NCBI GenBank assembly: GCA_900540805.1
Contig: UQHL01000004.1
Coordinates: 1-64,000, forward strand
Source: an uncultured Eubacteriales bacterium
GTDB taxonomy: Bacteria > Bacillota > Clostridia > Christensenellales > Borkfalkiaceae
Length of the DNA stretch: 64,000 nucleotides
Reading direction: 5' to 3'
Positions within the stretch are counted from its first letter, which is position 1. Every line of letters begins with the position of its first letter. Positions 42,070 through 50,292 of the stretch are shown here, piece after piece. Both the position numbers and the translations under genes were made by a program. Below the pieces are notes generated by a model. The model had not been told where the DNA came from. It did not search any database and saw nothing but the letters and a program-made list of their open reading frames with translations.

Positions 42070-44151
42070 TCAATCTTTCTTCGCGCGCTTCTCGACGATA
42101 TCCTTCGAGATGTTGGAAGGCACTTCCGAATAGTGGTCGAACTGCATTGTGAACTGTCCGCGGCCCTGCGTGCGGGAACGGAGTTCCGTCGCATAACCGA
42201 ACATTTCGGACAGAGGCACTTCCGCGTCGATGATCTTCGCGCCGTTCCTGTCATCCGTACCGAGAATGGTGCCGCGGCGGCCGGAAATGTTGCCCATCAG
42301 ATCGCCGAAATAATCTTCGGGGGTGATGACCTGCACCTTCATGATCGGCTCGAGCAGGACGGGCTTCGCCCTCGTCATACCGTCCTTGAAGGCGAGGGAG
42401 CCCGCGATCTTGAACGCCATTTCGGAGGAATCGACCTCGTGATAGCTTCCGTCATAGACGACCACTTTGAAGTCCACCATTTCGTATCCCGCGAGATAGC
42501 CGTTTTTCGCGGCTTCCTGGATGCCCTTGTCGATGGCGGGAATATATTCCTTGGGAATGGAGCCGCCGACCGTCGCGTCCTCAAACGCATAGCCCGCGCC
42601 CGGTTCCTGGGGAACGAGGTGAATTTTACAATGACCGTACTGACCTTTACCGCCCGACTGGCGCTTGTACATGCCTTCGGCGTCGCAGGCGTTGCGGAAG
42701 GTTTCCCTGTAAGCGACCTGAGGCGCGCCGACGTTGGCTTCCACCTTGAACTCGCGGAGCAGTCTGTCCACGATGATATCGAGGTGAAGCTCGCCCATGC
42801 CCGCGATAATCGTCTGACCCGTTTCCTGATCGGTATAGGTCTTGAAGGTGGGGTCCTCTTCGGCGAGTTTAATCAGCGCCATGGTCATTTTTTCCTGTCC
42901 CGCCTTGGTTTTAGGCTCCAGCGAAAGCTGAATAACGGGCTCGGGGAATACCATCTTCTCGAGGATGATGGGATGCTTTTCGTCGCAGAGCGTATCGCCC
43001 GTCGTCGTATATTTGAGACCTACGATCGCGCAGATGTCGCCCGAATAAATCTCGGAGATGTCCTTTCTTTCGTTGGAGTGCATCTGAACGAGACGGCCGA
43101 CCCTTTCCTTCTTCTCCTTTGTGGAGTTATACACGTAGGAGCCTGCGGAAAGCACGCCCGAATAGGCGCGGAAATACGCGAGGGAACCGACGAAAGGATC
43201 GGTGGCGATCTTGAAAGCGAGACCCGCGAAGGGCTCGTCGTCGGCGGTTTTTCTGATCTCTTCTTCGCCCGTATCGGGATTGGTGCCCTTGACGTGATCC
43301 ACGTCGAGAGGGCTGGGAAGGAAATAGATCACGGCGTCGAGCAGGAACTGCACGCCCTTATTTTTATAGGAAGAACCGCAGAGCATGGGAACCGCTTCCA
43401 TTCTCAGACAGCGCGTACGAAGCCCCTGAATGATTTCCTCGGCGGACAGATCGCCCTCCTCGAAATACTTTTCCATAAGTTCGTCGCTGGCGGAAGCCGC
43501 TTCTTCGACGAGCTTGGCTCTGTATTCGTTGGCGATATCCTCCATATCCGCGGGAATGGGTTCCTTGCGGAAATCCTTGCCGAGGTCGTCGTAATAGACC
43601 TCCGCTTCCATTCTGATAAGATCGACGATGCCGCGGAAGGTATCCTCCTTGCCGATGGGCAGTTCGATGGGCACGGGATTGGCGCCCAGCCGCTCGCGGA
43701 TCATCGTCTCCACGCGGAAGAAGTCCGCGCCGTTGATGTCCATTTTGTTGACGTAGGCGATACGGGGCACCTTATAGGTGTCCGCCTGGCGCCAGACGGT
43801 TTCGGACTGGGGTTCTACGCCGCCCTTCGCGCAGAAGGTGGCGACGGAGCCGTCGAGGACGCGGAGGGAGCGTTCCACTTCCACCGTAAAGTCCACGTGA
43901 CCCGGGGTATCGATGATATTGAACCGATGTTCCTTCCAGACGCAGGTAGTCGCGGCGGACGTAATCGTGATGCCGCGCTCCTGCTCCTGAGCCATCCAGT
44001 CCATGGTCGCGGTGCCCTCGTGCGTTTCCCCGATCTTGTGCGTCTTACCCGTATAGAACAGGATACGCTCGGTCGTGGTGGTTTTACCCGCATCGATGTG
44101 CGCCATGATACCAAAATTTCTGGTGTGTTTTAAGTCGTATTCTCTGGGCAT
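42070..44151 (-). CDS. fusA: Elongation factor G
   Basis: This 693-aa translocase GTPase has AHIDAGKTTTTERIL (P-loop), ERGITITSAATT (switch I), DTPGHVDF and NKMD. The remaining domains run to the end at the normal length for EF-G. It drives ribosome translocation and, with RRF, recycling. It lies 14 bp after rpsG in the str operon. Confidence 0.98.
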   Translation of the reverse strand: MPREYDLKHTRNFGIMAHIDAGKTTTTERILFYTGKTHKIGETHEGTATMDWMAQEQERGITITSAATTCVWKEHRFNIIDTPGHVDFTVEVERSLRVLDGSVATFCAKGGVEPQSETVWRQADTYKVPRIAYVNKMDINGADFFRVETMIRERLGANPVPIELPIGKEDTFRGIVDLIRMEAEVYYDDLGKDFRKEPIPADMEDIANEYRAKLVEEAASASDELMEKYFEEGDLSAEEIIQGLRTRCLRMEAVPMLCGSSYKNKGVQFLLDAVIYFLPSPLDVDHVKGTNPDTGEEEIRKTADDEPFAGLAFKIATDPFVGSLAYFRAYSGVLSAGSYVYNSTKEKKERVGRLVQMHSNERKDISEIYSGDICAIVGLKYTTTGDTLCDEKHPIILEKMVFPEPVIQLSLEPKTKAGQEKMTMALIKLAEEDPTFKTYTDQETGQTIIAGMGELHLDIIVDRLLREFKVEANVGAPQVAYRETFRNACDAEGMYKRQSGGKGQYGHCKIHLVPQEPGAGYAFEDATVGGSIPKEYIPAIDKGIQEAAKNGYLAGYEMVDFKVVVYDGSYHEVDSSEMAFKIAGSLAFKDGMTRAKPVLLEPIMKVQVITPEDYFGDLMGNISGRRGTILGTDDRNGAKIIDAEVPLSEMFGYATELRSRTQGRGQFTMQFDHYSEVPSNISKDIVEKRAKKD

Positions 44152-44165
44152 AGGTTACTCCTCTC

Positions 44166-44636
44166 TCAGAATCTGAAATGAGCGAACGCCTTATTCGCTT
44201 CGGCCATTCTGTGCGTGTCTTCCTTTTTCTTCACAGAGCCGCCGGCATTGTTGTAGGCGTCCATAAGTTCCGCCGCGAGCTTTTTGGACATCTCGCGCTC
44301 GCTTCTCTTTCTCGTATTGATGACGAGCCAGCGGATCGCGAGGGTCTGACGTCTTTCGGGCCTGATCTCGATGGGAACCTGGTAGTTGGCGCCGCCGACG
44401 CGGCGGGCCTTGACTTCCACGACGGGCATAACGTTTTCCATCGCCTGCTTGAAGATATCCATGGGATCCATGTTCAATTTCTCCCCCATGATCTTAAACG
44501 CGTCGTAAACGATTGCCTGGGCCGTGCCTTTTTTTCCGTCAAGCATGATCTGGTTGATGAGCTTGGTCACTACCTTGCTTCCGTACATAGGATCGGGCAG
44601 CACGTCTCTTTTAGGGACATTACCTCTTCTGGGCAT
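44166..44636 (-). CDS. rpsG: 30S ribosomal protein S7
   Basis: 156 aa, standard length, beginning MPRRGNVPKRDVLPDPMYGS and containing GGANYQVPIEIRPERRQTLA. It nucleates assembly of the 30S head and binds 16S rRNA. In many bacteria S7 represses str-operon translation through an intercistronic hairpin before its own gene. Here the gap to rpsL is unusually long. Confidence 0.98.
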   Translation of the reverse strand: MPRRGNVPKRDVLPDPMYGSKVVTKLINQIMLDGKKGTAQAIVYDAFKIMGEKLNMDPMDIFKQAMENVMPVVEVKARRVGGANYQVPIEIRPERRQTLAIRWLVINTRKRSEREMSKKLAAELMDAYNNAGGSVKKKEDTHRMAEANKAFAHFRF

Positions 44637-44919
44637 GTTTTTATCCTCCTTTGAAATAATTGTTTTTTCCGAAATCTTTTTCCTTGATTAATATAAAAAG
44701 CTTCGGACGGTCATAAGGGCTTTTACCCTTCAGTACGGCTATCGCGCGCCCGACTCGGGCGGCGAACCTTCTGCGGCGTCCGCCGCATACTGCCTACTTT
44801 TTTTCGGGGCTTTCGAGCTATATTCCGATTACAAGTAGGATTTTCCGCGCTTTTTTACGGAGAGCGCACTCCGCGGAGAAATTCTCCGTTTTTGTTTCAA
44901 CGCTTAAAGTCCGTCAAAC
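44637..44919 (-). other. Long rpsL-rpsG intercistronic region
   Basis: This 283-bp gap in the str operon has no open frame that looks real. Near its rpsL end it contains inverted repeats on the minus strand (an ACGGAGA/TCTCCGT pair and GGAGAATTTCTCC, about 44850-44890) and a GGAGG ribosome binding site before rpsG. It may hold the S7 autoregulatory site or a processing site. Confidence 0.4.
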
Positions 44920-45291
44920 TTATTTGGGGCGTTTTGCGCCGTATTTGGAACGGGACTGTTTGCGCTTTGCAACGCCGGCGGTATCGAGGGCGCCGCGGAT
45001 GATGTGGTAACGCACACCGGGCAGATCCTTGACACGTCCGCCTCTGATCAGAACGGAGCTGTGCTCCTGAAGGTTGTGGCCTTCGCCGGGAATGTAAACC
45101 GTACCTTCCTCTTTGTTGGTAAGACGCACACGGGCAATCTTTCTCAAAGCGGAGTTGGGCTTCTTGGGAGAAGTCGTGGTAACGGACAAACAAACGCCGC
45201 GCTTCTGAGGGCAGTTGTCCAAAATGGGACTCTTGGACTTGAACGTCTGTCTCTCTCTGCCTTTCTTGATGAGTTGGTTGATAGTAGGCAT
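44920..45291 (-). CDS. rpsL: 30S ribosomal protein S12
   Basis: 123 aa, beginning MPTINQLIKKGRE and containing CPQKRGVCLSVTTTSPKKPNSALRK and GEGHNLQEHSSVLIRGGRVKDLPGVRYH, including the Asp/Lys positions known for streptomycin resistance. It is part of the decoding centre. A slightly longer open frame upstream to 45419 lacks similarity and covers the leader. It is the first gene of the str operon. Confidence 0.98.
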   Translation of the reverse strand: MPTINQLIKKGRERQTFKSKSPILDNCPQKRGVCLSVTTTSPKKPNSALRKIARVRLTNKEEGTVYIPGEGHNLQEHSSVLIRGGRVKDLPGVRYHIIRGALDTAGVAKRKQSRSKYGAKRPK

Positions 45292-45428
45292 TTATTGACC
45301 TCCTTGTAAAAATGTGGAATATATTTCCCGAAATTGCCCTTATGCAATTCCAAAGAAAGCAAATTCAGCGGCGGCAGGTATTCCGAAAGGGTTGTCCCCG
45401 AGCGGGATTCAGACCGCAAAAAAGACGC

Positions 45429-45452
45429 AAAAAGGGCACACTATCCCCTTTT
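45429..45452 (-). promoter_or_regulatory. Possible attenuator in the rpsL leader
   Basis: On the minus strand, AAAAGGG (45452-45446), a short loop and CCCTTTT with a further T (45436-45429) form a small terminator-like hairpin about 20 bases after the -10 box and about 140 bases before rpsL. The stem is short, so the call is tentative. Confidence 0.35.
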
Positions 45453-45470
45453 CGCACTACAGCAACATTG

Positions 45471-45499
45471 ATTTTAACATTAAAAATCGGGTTTGTCAA
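45471..45499 (-). promoter_or_regulatory. Promoter of the str operon
   Basis: On the minus strand, -35 TTGACA (45499-45494), a 17-bp spacer and -10 TAAAAT (45476-45471) lie about 180 bp upstream of the rpsL start codon. Confidence 0.8.
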
Positions 45500-45649
45500 C
45501 TATTTGAAAGCATTTTTTTCCAAACTTTTGCTTCAAACAGAGGTTTTTCTTCTGAAAACGGCGGAAAAATCCTCTTACAAGCCTCTTAATCCGTCTATGG
45601 CGGAAAGCGGAGCTTTACAAAAAACTTTTCGGATTATTTTTCCAAAAGG

Positions 45650-45678
45650 TTGACAAACGGCCGAAAAACGGGTATTAT
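45650..45678 (+). promoter_or_regulatory. Promoter of pgk
   Basis: The -35 TTGACA (45650-45655), a 17-bp spacer and -10 TATTAT (45673-45678) are followed by the ribosome binding site AAGGAG and the ATG at 45717. Confidence 0.82.
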
Positions 45679-45716
45679 ATATCCGTATGAAAAATTAAAT
45701 CAAGGAGATTTTTTCT

Positions 45717-47033
45717 ATGAACAAGAAAACCGTAAAAGACGTAGATGTCCGCGGCAAAAAAGTCCTCGTCAGATGCGACTTCAACGTTCCCATGAAGGAC
45801 GGCGCCATCACGGACGAAAACCGCATCATCGGCGCTCTTCCCACCATTAAATATCTGATGGAGCACGGCGCGAAGGTCATTCTCTGCTCCCATATGGGCA
45901 AGCCCCACAACGTATTCGACGCAAAAGTGGAGCTGAATAAAAAGGAAAAGGCCAAGATCGCGGCTCTGCCCGAAGCGGAACAGGCGGCGGCGACGGCCGA
46001 AGCCCTCGAAAAGGCGAAAAAGGACGTCAAAAAGCTTACGCTCGCACCCGTCGCGGCACGGCTCAACGAGCTGCTGGGCGGAAAAGTGACGTTCGCCTCC
46101 GACGTCATCGGCGACGATGCGAAAAAGAAAGTGGCGGACTGCAGGGACGGCGAATGCGTTCTCCTTGAAAATCTCCGTTTCCACAAGGGCGAGGAAAAGA
46201 AAGAGCCCGATTTCATGAAGGCCCTTGCGAGCTATTGCGACGTGTATGTCAACGACGCCTTCGGCACGGCCCACCGCTCCCATGCGTCCACCGCGGGCAT
46301 CGTGGAAGAAGGCCTTGTAAAGACCGCGGTCTGCGGCTTCCTCATCGAAAAGGAGCTCTCCGTCATGGCGGACACGCTGGAAAATCCTCAACGCCCCTTC
46401 GTCGCCATCCTCGGCGGAGCCAAAGTGGCGGACAAGCTGAACGTTATTTCCAACCTGCTTGAAAAATGCGACACGCTGGTGATCGGCGGGGGCATGGCCT
46501 ACACCTTTATCAAGGCGCAGGGCGGCGAAATCGGCACATCTCTCGTGGACGAGGAAAAGCTCGGCTACTGCAAGGAAATGCTGGAAAAAGCGGCGAAGCT
46601 GGGCAAAAAGCTCGTTCTGCCCGTGGATACTGTGGCGGCGAAGTCCTTCCCCGATCCCATCGACGCGCCCATCGAGACGGTCGTCGTCCCCTCTAATAAG
46701 ATTCCCGCGGACGAAATGGGCCTCGATATCGGCCCCGAAACGAGAAAGCTTTTCGCGGAAGTCGTGGCAAACGCGAAATCGGTTATCTGGAACGGCCCCA
46801 TGGGCGTGTTCGAAAATCCCGTGCTCGCCGAGGGCACCAAAGCGGTGGCGCAGGCGCTCGCGGACGTCTATGGCAAGGCCACGACGATTATCGGCGGCGG
46901 CGACAGCGCGGCGGCCGTACAGCAGCTGGGCTTCGCGGATAAAATGACGCACATCTCGACGGGCGGCGGCGCTTCCCTCGAGCTGTTCGAAGGCAAGGTG
47001 CTTCCCGGCATCGCCTGCCTCAACGACAAATAA
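45717..47033 (+). CDS. pgk: Phosphoglycerate kinase
   Basis: 438 aa, with RCDFNVPMKDG (substrate binding), CSHMGKP, ENLRFHKGEE, NDAFGTAHRSHAST, AILGGAKVADK, NGPMGVFE and the nucleotide motif IGGGDSAAAV. It is slightly longer than the usual 390-420 aa because of a Lys/Ala-rich insertion around residues 80-105. It makes ATP from 1,3-bisphosphoglycerate. It stands first in a glycolytic run (pgk, tpiA, gpmI), but it has its own terminator and tpiA has its own promoter. Confidence 0.98.
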   Translation: MNKKTVKDVDVRGKKVLVRCDFNVPMKDGAITDENRIIGALPTIKYLMEHGAKVILCSHMGKPHNVFDAKVELNKKEKAKIAALPEAEQAAATAEALEKAKKDVKKLTLAPVAARLNELLGGKVTFASDVIGDDAKKKVADCRDGECVLLENLRFHKGEEKKEPDFMKALASYCDVYVNDAFGTAHRSHASTAGIVEEGLVKTAVCGFLIEKELSVMADTLENPQRPFVAILGGAKVADKLNVISNLLEKCDTLVIGGGMAYTFIKAQGGEIGTSLVDEEKLGYCKEMLEKAAKLGKKLVLPVDTVAAKSFPDPIDAPIETVVVPSNKIPADEMGLDIGPETRKLFAEVVANAKSVIWNGPMGVFENPVLAEGTKAVAQALADVYGKATTIIGGGDSAAAVQQLGFADKMTHISTGGGASLELFEGKVLPGIACLNDK

Positions 47034-47062
47034 AAAACCGAAAATTTTCGATATTACCATGG

Positions 47063-47088
47063 CGGGCAGGCGGTTTTTCCCCTGCCCG
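47063..47088 (+). terminator. Terminator of pgk
   Basis: Stem CGGGCAGG (47063-47070) with CCTGCCCG (47081-47088), followed by TATTTTT. It lies about 30 bp after the pgk stop codon. Confidence 0.88.
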
Positions 47089-47187
47089 TATTTTTATGGC
47101 CGGGGAAAACAAAGCCCTTCCCTCTATATAATTTGGAAGAATAACAGATAAAATTTGCCCGAAATACAAATTCCCCGCCCTATTTCG

Positions 47188-47216
47188 TTGCCAAGCACCG
47201 CGTTTTGTGCTATAAT
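47188..47216 (+). promoter_or_regulatory. Promoter of tpiA
   Basis: The -35 TTGCCA (47188-47193), a 17-bp spacer and -10 TATAAT (47211-47216) lie 36 bp before the tpiA ATG, with CAGGAG as ribosome binding site. Confidence 0.75.
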
Positions 47217-47252
47217 ACCGTTCGGAAAAGAAAAATATTCAGGAGTATTCAT

Positions 47253-47999
47253 ATGAGAAAACCCATTATTGCAGGCAACTGGAAAATGAACAACACCGCT
47301 TCCGAAGGCGTCGCCCTCGTCAACGCGATCGCGCCCCTCGTCAAAGAGGCGGGCTGCGACGTCGTCGTATGCGTGCCCGCGATCGACATTCCCGCGGTGA
47401 GCGAAGCGCTCAAGGGCACCAATATCGCCCTCGGCGCCGAAAACGTGCATTTTGCCGACAAGGGCGCTTACACGGGCGAAATTTCCGCCGCTATGCTCAA
47501 GGAATACGGCGTCGAATACGTCATCGTCGGACACAGCGAACGCCGCCAATATTTCGGTGAAACGGACGAAACGGTAAATAAGCGCACGCTCACCGCTTTG
47601 GCGAACGGGCTTACCCCCATCGTCTGCATCGGCGAATCCCTCGAGGAACGTGAGGGCGGCAAAACCGAGGAAGTGCTCGCAAAGCAGATCCGCGAAGGAC
47701 TGAAGGAGATCGAGGATATTACGAAAATCGTCGTCGCTTACGAGCCCGTCTGGGCGATCGGCACGGGCAGGACGGCCACGGCGGAACAGGCGAACGAAAC
47801 GATCGGCTTTATCCGTAAAACGATCGGGGAAATGTTCTGCGAAAAATGCGCGGCAAAGCTCCGTATCCAGTACGGCGGAAGCATGAACGCGAAAAACTGC
47901 AAGGAACTCATGGCGATGCCCGAAATCGACGGAGGCCTCATCGGGGGCGCGTCCCTCAAAGCGCCCGACTTCGCCGCAATCGTCAATTACGACAAATAA
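47253..47999 (+). CDS. tpiA: Triosephosphate isomerase
   Basis: 248 aa from the ATG at 47253 (MRKPIIAGNWKMNN). The open frame reaches 47205, but that extension contains the promoter -10 region. Active-site residues are the Lys in NWKMN, the His in VGHSERR and the Glu in AYEPVWAIGTG. The phosphate loops YGGSMN and GGLIGGASL are present. It interconverts dihydroxyacetone phosphate and glyceraldehyde-3-phosphate and is probably co-transcribed with gpmI, 98 bp downstream. Confidence 0.98.
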   Translation: MRKPIIAGNWKMNNTASEGVALVNAIAPLVKEAGCDVVVCVPAIDIPAVSEALKGTNIALGAENVHFADKGAYTGEISAAMLKEYGVEYVIVGHSERRQYFGETDETVNKRTLTALANGLTPIVCIGESLEEREGGKTEEVLAKQIREGLKEIEDITKIVVAYEPVWAIGTGRTATAEQANETIGFIRKTIGEMFCEKCAAKLRIQYGGSMNAKNCKELMAMPEIDGGLIGGASLKAPDFAAIVNYDK

Positions 48000-48097
48000 T
48001 TCCGCCTTTCGGCGGGTCTGACGGGGGCGGTATCGCGGAAAGCTTCTTTCTCGGCGCATACCTGCCCCCGCCGTTTTCAAAAAAGGAGACAATATTT

Positions 48098-49672
48098 ATG
48101 AAGACGCCTTACGCCCTCATTATCATGGACGGCTACGGAATCAACAAGGACACCGACGGCAACGCCGTCTATCTCGACGGCAGTAAAAATATCGCCGCAT
48201 TGGAAAAGGCCTACCCCACCGCACAGCTCGGCGCCAGCGGCATGTCCGTAGGGCTTCCCGACGGACAAATGGGCAATTCGGAGGTGGGTCACCTCAATAT
48301 CGGCGCGGGGCGGATCGTCTATCAGGATCTCACCAAGATCACCAAGGACATCCGCGACGGGTCTTTCTTCGAAAACAAGGAGCTTCTCCGCGCCATGAAC
48401 GCCGCGAAGTCGGGCGGCAAAAAGCTGCACCTTTACGGCCTCGTATCCACGGGCGGGGTGCACAGCCATCTCGAACACCTCTACGCGCTCGTCGAAATGG
48501 CGAAAGCGCAGGGCCTAGACAATGTATATATCCACGCCTTTACGGACGGCAGAGACGTCGCCCCCACTTCGGGCGCGGGCTTCCTCGAGGAGCTGCAGGG
48601 CAAGCTCGACGAGCTTAAATTCGGTAAAATCGCTTCCGTCGCGGGCAGATATTACGCCATGGACCGCGACAACAACTGGGACCGCGAGGAAAAGGCGTAC
48701 AATATGCTCGCTTTGGGCGAAGGCGTGCGCTTTGAAGGCAGCGCCGCGGACGCCGCGAAAGCGTCCTATGCGTCGGGCGTGACGGACGAGTTTATCCTTC
48801 CCACCAACCTCACCGAAAACGGCGCGCCCGTCGCGCTGATCGGCAAGGGCGACAGCATCGTCTGCTTCAACTTCCGTCCCGACCGCGCGCGGCAGATTAC
48901 GCGCATGTTTTCGCAGGAGCAATTTCCCTTTACGGACGCCAAGACGGGCGTGAAGCTGGGCTTCGAGCGCAAAACGGGCTTCCTTGCCCCTACCTATGTG
49001 GGCTTTGCCGTCTATGATTCCTCTTTCGAAAACGTAGGCGTCGCGTTCCCGCCCGACGAAATCGACAATACTCTGCCCCAATATATTTCCTCTCTGGGGC
49101 TGAAACAGCTGCATATCGCCGAAACGGAAAAATACGCGCACGTGACGTTTTTCTTCAACGCGAAAATCGAAACGCCCGTCGAGGGCGAAACCCGCATCGT
49201 CATTCCCTCCCCGAAGGTGGCCACCTATGACCTCCAGCCCGAAATGAGCGCCTACCTCGTGACGGACAAGGTTCTCGAGGAGCTCGACAAGGGAATTTAC
49301 GACGTGCTCATCCTCAACTTCGCCAACTGCGACATGGTGGGCCATACGGGCGTCATGGAAGCGGCGGTGAAAGCGGTGCATACCGTGGACGAATGCGTGA
49401 AAAAGGTGACGGACAAAATTCTCGCCATGGGCGGCAGCGCGCTGGTGACGGCGGACCACGGCAACGCCGATCAGATGATCGCGGACGACGGGGTTACGCC
49501 TTTTACCCAGCACACCACCAATCCCGTGCCCGTCATTCTGGTTTCGGAGAAATATAAAAGCGTCAAACTCCGCGACGGCGGCGTGCTGGCCGATCTCGCG
49601 CCCACCCTGCTCGATATGATGAACCTGCCCCGGCCGAAGGAAATGACGGGAAAGACCCTCATCGAAAAATAA
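48098..49672 (+). CDS. gpmI: 2,3-bisphosphoglycerate-independent phosphoglycerate mutase
   Basis: About 524 aa from the ATG at 48098, with AAAGGAG upstream. The frame open from 47846 overlaps tpiA and is not coding. Motifs are MDGYGIN (metal Asp), PDGQMGNSEVGHLNIGAGR with the catalytic Ser, AFTDGRDVAP, FNFRPDRARQ and VTADHGNADQM. It is the manganese-dependent mutase of glycolysis, converting 3- to 2-phosphoglycerate. Confidence 0.97.
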   Translation: MKTPYALIIMDGYGINKDTDGNAVYLDGSKNIAALEKAYPTAQLGASGMSVGLPDGQMGNSEVGHLNIGAGRIVYQDLTKITKDIRDGSFFENKELLRAMNAAKSGGKKLHLYGLVSTGGVHSHLEHLYALVEMAKAQGLDNVYIHAFTDGRDVAPTSGAGFLEELQGKLDELKFGKIASVAGRYYAMDRDNNWDREEKAYNMLALGEGVRFEGSAADAAKASYASGVTDEFILPTNLTENGAPVALIGKGDSIVCFNFRPDRARQITRMFSQEQFPFTDAKTGVKLGFERKTGFLAPTYVGFAVYDSSFENVGVAFPPDEIDNTLPQYISSLGLKQLHIAETEKYAHVTFFFNAKIETPVEGETRIVIPSPKVATYDLQPEMSAYLVTDKVLEELDKGIYDVLILNFANCDMVGHTGVMEAAVKAVHTVDECVKKVTDKILAMGGSALVTADHGNADQMIADDGVTPFTQHTTNPVPVILVSEKYKSVKLRDGGVLADLAPTLLDMMNLPRPKEMTGKTLIEK

Positions 49673-49785
49673 CCTTCTTTCGAAGTGCGTCGGCCGCGGC
49701 ATTTCCGCGAAAAGGCTTCATCGCAAAATAACCGCCCTTTCCCGAAGTTTTTTGGGAAAAGATTAAAAAAAGGGCAAAAAAACAG

Positions 49786-49814
49786 TTGCGCTATTTTTAA
49801 GAGTATGGTATAAT
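49786..49814 (+). promoter_or_regulatory. Promoter of secG
   Basis: The -35 TTGCGC (49786-49791), a 17-bp spacer and -10 TATAAT (49809-49814) lie 67 bp upstream of the secG ATG. Confidence 0.65.
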
Positions 49815-49881
49815 TTACGAGTATCTTGAAATAACGGTCTGTTCCGTCAAAAGAAAAATGCTTCAAAAGGATTAAACGGAA

Positions 49882-50193
49882 ATGTTGGATTTCATAAACT
49901 TGTTGCTTCCTACGAAAAGCGATGCTTTTTATAATCTGTATATGGGCCTGAGCGTCACCATGATCGCTCTAATGTTCCTGTCGGCGGCCGCCGCAATCGT
50001 CCTCGTATTATTGCAGCCCGGCAACTCGACCGGTATCGACGCACTCGGCGGATCCAGCGAAACCTTCTTCGGCAAGAACAAGGGCAAATCCATCGAGGCG
50101 AGAATGAAAAAGTGGACGATCATCTGTCTTGTCATTTTGGTGATCTTCTCTATCTGCTTCTACATTCTTCAGCTCGAAAAGATCTGGGCTTAA
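49882..50193 (+). CDS. secG: Preprotein translocase subunit SecG
   Basis: This 103-aa protein has two transmembrane helices (about 22-46 and 77-97) joined by the SecG loop LVLLQPGNSTGIDALGGSSE and a basic segment (GKNKGKSIEARMKK). It is a non-essential partner of SecY and SecE in protein export. The order secG, rnr, smpB is common in Firmicutes. The N-terminus is about 20 residues longer than in typical SecG. Confidence 0.93.
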   Translation: MLDFINLLLPTKSDAFYNLYMGLSVTMIALMFLSAAAAIVLVLLQPGNSTGIDALGGSSETFFGKNKGKSIEARMKKWTIICLVILVIFSICFYILQLEKIWA

Positions 50194-50214
50194 TCAGGCA
50201 TAAACGGGAATTCG

Positions 50215-50248
50215 AACGGCGGCTTTTCAGGAAAAGGCCGCCGTTTTT
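50215..50248 (+). terminator. Terminator after secG
   Basis: Stem ACGGCGGC (50216-50223) with GCCGCCGT (50237-50244), followed by TTTTTC. It lies between secG and rnr, so rnr must rely on read-through or on a weak promoter of its own. Confidence 0.82.
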
Positions 50249-50292
50249 CTTTATCCGCAGCCTACATATCATTTTATTACGGGAGGCGCACA

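Noticed and set aside
42133..44133. Very long plus-strand open frame opposite fusA
   Set aside because: It is a mirror frame caused by GC-rich codon usage of fusA, with no similarity to known proteins.
47846..48097. N-terminal extension of the phosphoglycerate mutase
   Set aside because: It overlaps tpiA in another frame, and a good ribosome binding site precedes ATG 48098.
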